A stretch of 64,000 bases of DNA. Source: Sphingomonas sp. 28-66-16 (GTDB lineage: Bacteria > Pseudomonadota > Alphaproteobacteria > Sphingomonadales > Sphingomonadaceae). Each line of letters starts with the position of its first letter. The stretch's first letter is position 1. The notes beneath the pieces are model-generated. The model did not search any database. It was not told the DNA's origin and saw only the letters and a list, made by a program, of their open reading frames with translations. Both the position numbers and the translations under genes were made by a program. Location of the stretch: contig NCGF01000002.1 in NCBI GenBank assembly GCA_002281485.1, positions 235,371-299,370 on the forward strand. The letters run 5' to 3'. This document shows, piece after piece, positions 58,362 to 64,000 of the stretch.

Positions 58362-60221
58362 ATGACCAACCTTCTCGATCGTCGCCAGCTTATCCGGGGC
58401 GCTGCTTTTGCCGGTGGCAGCTTTGCGCTGTCGGCATGGATGCCTGCTTGGGCGCAGACCTCGTCGAGCGGCATCGCCGCGCTGCTACCGATGGTGTCAG
58501 GGCAGGACATTGCCCTTACGATCGCACGCCAGACAATGCGGATCGACGGTCGGCTCAGCCACGCAATCGGCATCAATGGCACCGTGCCCGGGCCATTGAT
58601 CCGACTGCGCGAGGGGCAGAACGTCCGCCTTACTGTCAACAATGATCTTGACGAAGACAGTTCGATTCACTGGCACGGCTTGCTGGTGCCGCCGCAGTTT
58701 GACGGCGTCCCTGGCATCTCGTTCCCCGGCATCAAGCCGCGCTCGCGCTACCTGTACGAATTCCCGATCAAGCAGTCGGGCACCTATTGGTATCACAGTC
58801 ATTCGGGCATGCAGGAGCAGCTCGGCCTGTATGGCCCGATCGTGATCGATCCGGCAGGGGATGATCCGGTGGCGTCCGATCGCGAGCACGTCATTGTCCT
58901 GTCGGATCACAGCCAGATGTCGCCGGAAGCCATTTTCCGGAAGATGAAACAGATGCCGGGTTACTTCAATTATCAGAAACAGACGCTCGGCGGATTGCTG
59001 GCGGGAAAGAACCAGTCGCTCGAGCAGCGCGCGATGTGGGGCGGCATGCGGATGGATCCGACTGACATCGCCGACGTCAATGGATCGACTTACACATTCC
59101 TCGTCAACGGTCATGGCCCCGAGGACAACTGGACCGCACTTTTCAGCCCCGGCGAGTGCGTGCGCCTGCGGGTCATCAATGCATCGTCGATGACGACGTT
59201 CAACGTTCGCATTCCTGGACTCAAGCTTACGATCGTTCAGGCCGACGGGCAGAATGTCCGCCCGGTAATGGTCGACGAGTTCCAGATCGGCGTGGCCGAA
59301 ACCTATGACGTGGTCGTCCAGCCGAGTGACGACACCGCCTACACGCTAGTCGGCGAAAGCGTCGATCGTTCTGGCATGGCGCGAGCCACGCTCGCGCCGC
59401 GCGCTGGCATGGCGGCGGCGGTCCCGGCGCTACGCAAGCGCCCGCTCGCCTCGATGAAGGATATGGGCATGGGCGATGTGGGCGCAATGGACATGGCTGG
59501 CTCCGGCGACCCCAATGGCGCAGCCGTGGATCATGCCGCGATGGGGCATGACATGGGTGGCATGGCGCCCGGCAGCAAAATGGCCGGCATAGCGCCTGCG
59601 AGCGCCGCGATTCCCGGCATGTCCGGGGGCGATACAATGCAGAACATGTCCATGACCGGCATGGACATGAAGATGCGCGATTTCTCGAACGCGCCCACAA
59701 TCGCGAAAAATCCAGGCGTTCAGACCGTCTCGATGAATCCGGTCGATCGCACTGGTGAGCCCGGTCAGGGGCTGGAGAATGTCGGTCACCGCGTACTCGT
59801 CTATCGCGACCTGATGGCGCTCGACCGCAACCCGGACGTGCGTGCGCCCAGCCGCTCGCTCGACATTCACCTGACCGGCAACATGGAGCGGTTCATGTGG
59901 TCGTTCGACGGGGTGAAAATGTCCGATGCGACCGAGCCGTTCGCGTTCACAGAGGGTGAGCGGGTTCGCGTCACCTTGATCAACGACACGATGATGGCGC
60001 ATCCGATCCACCTGCATGGTCATTTCTTCGAGCTGGTTACCGGGCACGGCAACCACGCGCCGCGCAAGCATACCGTGATCGTCCAGCCAGGCGGCAAGGT
60101 GAGCTGGGACCTGACCGCAGACGCGGTCGGCGATTGGGCGTTCCACTGCCATATGCTGTATCACATGATGGCGGGCATGATGCGCACGGTGAGTGTCCGC
60201 CCTCGGGGGGAAGCCGCATGA
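58362..60221 (+). CDS. pcoA: Multicopper oxidase CopA/PcoA (copper resistance)
   Basis: A 619-residue Tat-exported periplasmic oxidase. The signal DRRQLIRGAAFAGGSFALSA carries the RR pair. Copper-site motifs are SIHWHGLLVP, GTYWYHSHSGMQEQLG, HPIHLHGHFFEL and the C-terminal WAFHCHMLYHMMAGM. A Met/His-rich insert at about residues 365-450 (MKDMGMGDVGAMDM, MSMTGMDMKM) is typical of Cu(I)-binding CopA oxidases. GGAGG precedes the ATG. It is translationally coupled to copB and headed by a CueR-type promoter. Confidence 0.95.
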   Translation: MTNLLDRRQLIRGAAFAGGSFALSAWMPAWAQTSSSGIAALLPMVSGQDIALTIARQTMRIDGRLSHAIGINGTVPGPLIRLREGQNVRLTVNNDLDEDSSIHWHGLLVPPQFDGVPGISFPGIKPRSRYLYEFPIKQSGTYWYHSHSGMQEQLGLYGPIVIDPAGDDPVASDREHVIVLSDHSQMSPEAIFRKMKQMPGYFNYQKQTLGGLLAGKNQSLEQRAMWGGMRMDPTDIADVNGSTYTFLVNGHGPEDNWTALFSPGECVRLRVINASSMTTFNVRIPGLKLTIVQADGQNVRPVMVDEFQIGVAETYDVVVQPSDDTAYTLVGESVDRSGMARATLAPRAGMAAAVPALRKRPLASMKDMGMGDVGAMDMAGSGDPNGAAVDHAAMGHDMGGMAPGSKMAGIAPASAAIPGMSGGDTMQNMSMTGMDMKMRDFSNAPTIAKNPGVQTVSMNPVDRTGEPGQGLENVGHRVLVYRDLMALDRNPDVRAPSRSLDIHLTGNMERFMWSFDGVKMSDATEPFAFTEGERVRVTLINDTMMAHPIHLHGHFFELVTGHGNHAPRKHTVIVQPGGKVSWDLTADAVGDWAFHCHMLYHMMAGMMRTVSVRPRGEAA

Positions 60222-61387
60222 GCCGCGCCGCCCTCGCCGGCCTCGTCACAGGCGCGATGCTGGCGACCGCGGCACCTGCCGCCGCCCAATCCTCTATGCC
60301 GGGTATGGATATGAAGGGCATGAAAGGCATGAAAATGCCGATGCCAGCCCCGACCAAAAAGAAGGTCGTTCCAGTACCAGCCAAGACGAAGCCAGCGGTC
60401 AGACCCGCCGCAATCAAACCAAGAGCGCCGCGCGCGTCGAAGCCGGCTGCTGATGACATGCAGGGCATGGCAATGCCCGGAATGGCGATGCCGGGAATGG
60501 CGACGTCCAAGGACACTCCGCCTCCCGCCGGGCAGGCGATGCCCGATATGGATATGTCAGCCGACCAAGCTTCAGCTGAACCAATGGCGGACATGGCGAC
60601 GATGCCTGGCATGGCAATGCCCTTGCCGAGCGGCACCGACCTGCCGCCCGGCAACGCACCGGCCCCGGTGCCGCCCACCGACCATTATGCCGCCCGCTTC
60701 TTTCCGCCCGAGGATATCCACCGCGCCCACCGGGCGATGATGCGCGAAGAAGGCGGCCGCAATTTCTCGATGATCCTTTTCAACCTCGCCGAATATCAGG
60801 TCCGCGACGGCAAGGACGGCTATCGATGGGATGGCGAGGCGTGGTTCGGTGGCGATATCAACCGTTTCACATTGAAAACCGAGGGTGAAGGCGCGTTTCG
60901 CGAAGGGGTCGACAGCGCGGAAGTCCAGGCGCTCTACAGCCGCGCGATCGGTCCCTATTTCAACCTTCAGGCCGGCGTCCGGCACGATTTCCAACCTTCG
61001 CCCAACCGGACCTATGCCACCATCGGATTCGAGGGGCTCTCACCGTATATGTTTGAAGTCGGGGGCGCGGCGTTCATCTCAGAAAAGGGTGATATATTGG
61101 GCCGGATCGAAGGCTATTATGATCAGCGGATCACGCAGCGCCTGATCCTCCAGCCAAGGGTCGAACTCAATTTGTCGGCACAGGACGTCCCCGAGAACCG
61201 ATTGGGCGCCGGCCTGACCAACGCCGAACTCGGCCTGCGTTTGCGCTACGAATTCGTCCGTGAATTCGCGCCTTATATTGGCGTTTCCTATGATGCCAAA
61301 ACCGGGCGAACCGCTGACTTTGCGCGCGCCGACGGCAAGAGCGGGACCTCGACCAGCTTGGTGGCTGGCGTGCATTTCTGGTTCTAG
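60218..61387 (+). CDS. copB: Copper resistance outer-membrane protein CopB
   Basis: A 389-residue protein. The signal peptide (LAGLVTGAMLATAAPAAAQ) is followed by long Met-rich repeats (MPGMDMKGMKGMKMPMP; MQGMAMPGMAMPGMA). The CopB beta-barrel domain contains RFFPPEDIHRAHRAMMREEG, GEAWFGGDINRFTLKTEGEG and a C-terminal LVAGVHFWF ending in Phe. It probably sequesters copper at the outer membrane or lets it leave the periplasm. The start overlaps the oxidase stop (ATGA). Confidence 0.93.
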   Translation: MSRAALAGLVTGAMLATAAPAAAQSSMPGMDMKGMKGMKMPMPAPTKKKVVPVPAKTKPAVRPAAIKPRAPRASKPAADDMQGMAMPGMAMPGMATSKDTPPPAGQAMPDMDMSADQASAEPMADMATMPGMAMPLPSGTDLPPGNAPAPVPPTDHYAARFFPPEDIHRAHRAMMREEGGRNFSMILFNLAEYQVRDGKDGYRWDGEAWFGGDINRFTLKTEGEGAFREGVDSAEVQALYSRAIGPYFNLQAGVRHDFQPSPNRTYATIGFEGLSPYMFEVGGAAFISEKGDILGRIEGYYDQRITQRLILQPRVELNLSAQDVPENRLGAGLTNAELGLRLRYEFVREFAPYIGVSYDAKTGRTADFARADGKSGTSTSLVAGVHFWF

Positions 61388-61415
61388 CGACGCGTGAAGA
61401 TGAGAGGATAGTTCG

Positions 61416-62009
61416 ATGCACTCCGACCGATGGCGTCATCACCTGCCAAGCATATGGTTCGTCACCATTGGAGCTGCGGTCATGCTCTTTCTCGCAGCGA
61501 TTTTAGTTTATTTTGGCGCCTACGACATCGCTGCGGACGCCCCGCATGCCCGCCCGGTCTATGCGCTACTGGATAGCTTGCGCGACCGCTCGATCGTGGT
61601 ACGGGCGCGTGGCATTGTACCGCCCGCCGATTTGAATGCGGCCAGTCGGGTATCGACAGGCGCCGGTCTTTACGACGAGATGTGCACCAGCTGCCACCTC
61701 GGCCCCGGCGTCGAGCGAAGCGAATTAAGCCAGGGACTGTACCCGCAGGCGCCCGAACTCGCGAAGGCGCAGGACATGACCGCTGCCGAACAGTTCTGGA
61801 TCATCAAGCACGGCGTCAAGCTGAGCGCGATGCCCGCTTGGGGAAAGACACATTCGGACGAGTTGATGTGGGACATGGTGGCGTTCTTGCGCCGCCTTCC
61901 GGGCATGACGCCTGCGCAATATCAGCAACTTGTCGCCACCGCACCGGGCGATCACGACGAGATGATGAAGGAAATGCCGCACAACAAAGAACCCGGCCAT
62001 CATCACTGA
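61416..62009 (+). CDS. Membrane-anchored mono-heme cytochrome c
   Basis: A 197-residue protein with an N-terminal anchor (IWFVTIGAAVMLFLAAILVY) and one heme site CTSCH (about residues 90-94). The Met ligand is probably in LSAMPAWGKTHSDELMWDMV. The C-terminus is His-rich (HNKEPGHHH). It resembles the small cytochromes that accompany CopAB clusters and may take electrons from, or pass them to, the oxidase. GAGGAT precedes the ATG. It starts 28 bases after copB. Confidence 0.85.
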   Translation: MHSDRWRHHLPSIWFVTIGAAVMLFLAAILVYFGAYDIAADAPHARPVYALLDSLRDRSIVVRARGIVPPADLNAASRVSTGAGLYDEMCTSCHLGPGVERSELSQGLYPQAPELAKAQDMTAAEQFWIIKHGVKLSAMPAWGKTHSDELMWDMVAFLRRLPGMTPAQYQQLVATAPGDHDEMMKEMPHNKEPGHHH

Positions 62010-62073
62010 TCATTTCCAGACGCGCAGGTTTCCAATCAAGGGCAATGGGGCATCTATCACCGGGAGAAGAGAC

Positions 62074-62559
62074 ATGCAGGACGACGAGCAGCAGATGAAG
62101 ATGGGCTATAGCCGGTTCGCAGCGATGATCGCGACATCGACTGTGGTGATGTTCGGCTTGATGTATCTCAATACCTATTCGTTGGACCACATATTCTACA
62201 GCCAGACGCGGACCTGGATGGCGATCTACATGGGCGCGGTCATGGCAATCATCATGCTCGGTTTCATGTGGTCGATGTATCCCAACCGGCGTACCAATCT
62301 GGCGATCATCGTAAGCAGCGTGGTCGTTTTTGCAGGCGCGTTATGGCTGGTTCGCAGCCAGGAGACAGTCGACGACATCTCCTACATGAAGGCAATGATC
62401 CCGCATCACTCGATCGCGATCATGACCAGCAAACGGGCGCACATCAAGGATCCCGAAGTGCGCAAATTGGCCGACGGCATCATCGACGCGCAGGTCCGCG
62501 AAATCGCAGAGATGAAGATCATGATCGCCCGCTTGGAGGCAAAGCCGACACCCAACTGA
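62074..62559 (+). CDS. DUF305 family membrane protein
   Basis: A 161-residue protein with three membrane helices (AAMIATSTVVMFGLMYLNTY; WMAIYMGAVMAIIMLGFMW; LAIIVSSVVVFAGALWLV) followed by a DUF305 segment, YMKAMIPHHSIAIMTSKRA and ADGIIDAQVREIAEMK. The Met/His pairs of this domain suggest copper binding. GGGAGAAGAGAC lies before the ATG. It is the last gene of the pcoA-copB-cytochrome-DUF305 run, followed by a terminator. Confidence 0.88.
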   Translation: MQDDEQQMKMGYSRFAAMIATSTVVMFGLMYLNTYSLDHIFYSQTRTWMAIYMGAVMAIIMLGFMWSMYPNRRTNLAIIVSSVVVFAGALWLVRSQETVDDISYMKAMIPHHSIAIMTSKRAHIKDPEVRKLADGIIDAQVREIAEMKIMIARLEAKPTPN

Positions 62560-62673
62560 GCGCCGGGCCTGCTATCGTATCGCGAGGTATGGTCCGCGGG
62601 AAGCGGCGGGAGAGTCATGGCCCATAAAGGGTCCGACTAGACTGAAGTCATTCGTCGCGATCGCTGGCGCATA

Positions 62674-62695
62674 GGCGAGAGAGGTCGCCTTTTTT
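62674..62695 (+). terminator. Rho-independent terminator of the copper operon
   Basis: A short stem GGCGA pairs with TCGCC over the loop GAGAGG and is followed by six T residues. It lies 115 bases after the DUF305 stop. Confidence 0.7.
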
Positions 62696-62717
62696 GCCAG
62701 GCAGAGAGAGAGTGGGA

Positions 62718-63059
62718 TCACGGGGGCGGGATCTCTCGGAAATGAAGGGCACGGTCGACAAGCTGCATCATGTGGGTAGCAGCCTGAAGTGTGAGAGGGT
62801 GCTGCGTGAACCCTGGCCTTGGGGAAATGTAGGTCGCCATCTCGCGAACCACACTATGGGTTCGATCCGACCCTTCCGCGAGCAGCGCGATCACCAAATT
62901 TTCCAGCGCGATTACGCGCACACGGAGCTGCACCAAATCGGTATTTGAAAGATCGGGCGTGTTGAGTTGCTCGGGCTGCGCACCGCCTTCGTTATCCCAC
63001 CGCGACAAGGCGGTTTGTCGCTGCTGGTCGATCTGCGTCGGCGTTTTTGCATTACCCAT
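62718..63059 (-). CDS. Small protein with TALSRWDNEGGA motif (paralogue 2)
   Basis: A 113-residue soluble protein, MGNAKTPTQIDQQRQTALSR..., followed by WDNEGGAQPEQLN. A helix, LVQLRVRVIALENLVIALLA, and a helical tail with THMMQLVDRALHFREI follow. The TALSRWDNEGGA segment matches the protein at 24717-24917. ATGs at 63059, 63074 and 63128 are possible; 63059 is the first after a plausible leader, but the ribosome-binding site is weak. No copy of the 19-bp motif was seen upstream. Function unknown. Confidence 0.6.
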   Translation of the reverse strand: MGNAKTPTQIDQQRQTALSRWDNEGGAQPEQLNTPDLSNTDLVQLRVRVIALENLVIALLAEGSDRTHSVVREMATYISPRPGFTQHPLTLQAATHMMQLVDRALHFREIPPP

Positions 63060-63232
63060 TACGGCGGTCTGCATTCTTAGCGCCGACCAGTTCGACCCGA
63101 TGCTGAAACCGACCTTCAGAGTACACAACGTTCATCCCAAATCTCCCGATGGCAGAGTTAGCATAGCGAATCTTTCGGTTGTCGGCTGCAGCCCGTCGAT
63201 CCGGCTCCGGCGGTCTGGTCTGCTATCATGGA

Positions 63233-63652
63233 TCAGACGTGATATAAACTGGACAACAGCGCAGTCTGATCGTCCGTGGGGCATGAGTGCGGCGACCCAG
63301 CGCCGGCGTACCAAGCTCGAAAGGCGGCAAGCTGGGGCGCGTCGCTCGAATCCAGCCCTTCCGGAATCGACCAGACTTGCGCTATCTTCGCTAGGCTTCG
63401 GCAAGCGCCTGACCGTCCGCGCCGCCGTAAGCTGGTGTTCGTTTCCTCTGCTGGGATGAGCAGCAATGCGGCATTGCGGCCGAATTCGCGCCGTACCCAC
63501 GCCCAATTCTGATACGCAATGGCGATCGCTGTACTCTTGTGGGTTGGGCCTAGCTGAGGACACTTCTCGGAAAATGTGCAGCAAGTCGCAATAGCGCCGC
63601 CAACAGCAACGCGACCCCAAACTAACAAGGTTGGGATGATCGCTGCTCCCAT
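63233..63652 (-). CDS. Uncertain hypothetical frame
   Basis: A 139-codon minus-strand frame whose C-terminal half (WSIPEGLDSSDAPQLAAFRA, ending TALLSSLYHV) looks protein-like. It lacks a good ribosome-binding site, and overlapping frames compete. It fills the otherwise empty gap between the RWDNEGGA gene and the RND pump. It may be a decayed or spurious gene. Confidence 0.28.
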   Translation of the reverse strand: MGAAIIPTLLVWGRVAVGGAIATCCTFSEKCPQLGPTHKSTAIAIAYQNWAWVRREFGRNAALLLIPAEETNTSLRRRGRSGACRSLAKIAQVWSIPEGLDSSDAPQLAAFRAWYAGAGSPHSCPTDDQTALLSSLYHV

Positions 63653-63723
63653 CTCATCTAGGAAGGTTTGCGGGCCATGTTCGTCTCCTTACGTTGCCGA
63701 GAGATCGCAATGCCGAGGGGGCG

Positions 63724-64000
<277 letters not shown>

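Noticed and set aside
59461-60620. Tandem repeats in the Met-rich parts of the copper oxidase and CopB genes
   Set aside because: They are coding repeats of MxM/GM units normal for CopA and CopB, not a DNA repeat element.

Overview
The window reads as chromosomal DNA of a high-GC alphaproteobacterium, most likely Sphingomonas or a close relative. The indications are dense coding with ATGA start/stop overlaps, a very long TonB-dependent receptor of the Xanthomonas/Caulobacter type, RcnB-like and PRC-barrel proteins, and a FixJ-like output domain. No rRNA, tRNA, CRISPR array or intact insertion sequence was seen.

Layout. (1) 1-1.6 kb: start of an oligopeptide transporter and two small genes. 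(2) 1.9-17.6 kb: a glycan-utilisation locus with two divergent operons. The leftward one encodes a GH2 enzyme, a second glycosidase, a Tat-type esterase and a formylglycine-generating enzyme. The rightward one encodes a TonB-dependent receptor, ROK sugar kinase, sugar MFS permease and Cys-type sulfatase, followed by a ROK repressor. The sulfatase and its maturase together suggest a sulfated glycan. (3) 18.2-23.2 kb: a CheB-CheR-histidine kinase-REC-REC-LuxR fusion with a FixJ-like output end, divergent from a single-domain response regulator. (4) 23.2-51.8 kb: an energy and central-carbon island. It holds small stress-type proteins, transketolase, G6PDH, Rpe, Gnd, transaldolase, Pgi, a histidine phosphatase, TpiA, a GH130 phosphorylase, class I aldolase, phosphoketolase, ManA, RpiA, a HAD-IIB phosphomannomutase-like enzyme, acetate kinase and a complete N-type ATPase operon (atpDCQRBEFAG). 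(5) 51.8-64 kb: a lipoprotein, then copper and heavy-metal genes (Spy-like protein, HMA protein, CueR, Cu-ATPase, multicopper oxidase, CopB, cytochrome c, DUF305) and the C-terminal end of an RND metal pump.

The most notable signal is a 19-bp motif, consensus TGNGTAGTTTCCGATCCTG, found 11 times between 22.7 and 52.9 kb. It lies in intergenic DNA and at two gene ends, and most copies are followed 18-22 bp later by a -10-like hexamer. The copies sit ahead of the response regulator, several small genes, gnd-tal-pgi, phosphoketolase-aldolase-GH130, manA, ackA-atp, the lipoprotein and the Spy-like gene. They thereby tie about 30 kb into one apparent regulon. The core resembles FixJ-type sites, and the hybrid protein in the same block ends in a FixJ-like REC-LuxR module, so it is the natural candidate regulator (inference).

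Together the island could convert sugars or mannosides through fructose-6-phosphate and phosphoketolase to acetyl phosphate, acetate and ATP. The ATP could feed the N-ATPase encoded in the same operon as acetate kinase. This would be a low-oxygen or energy-stress programme; that is inference from gene content.
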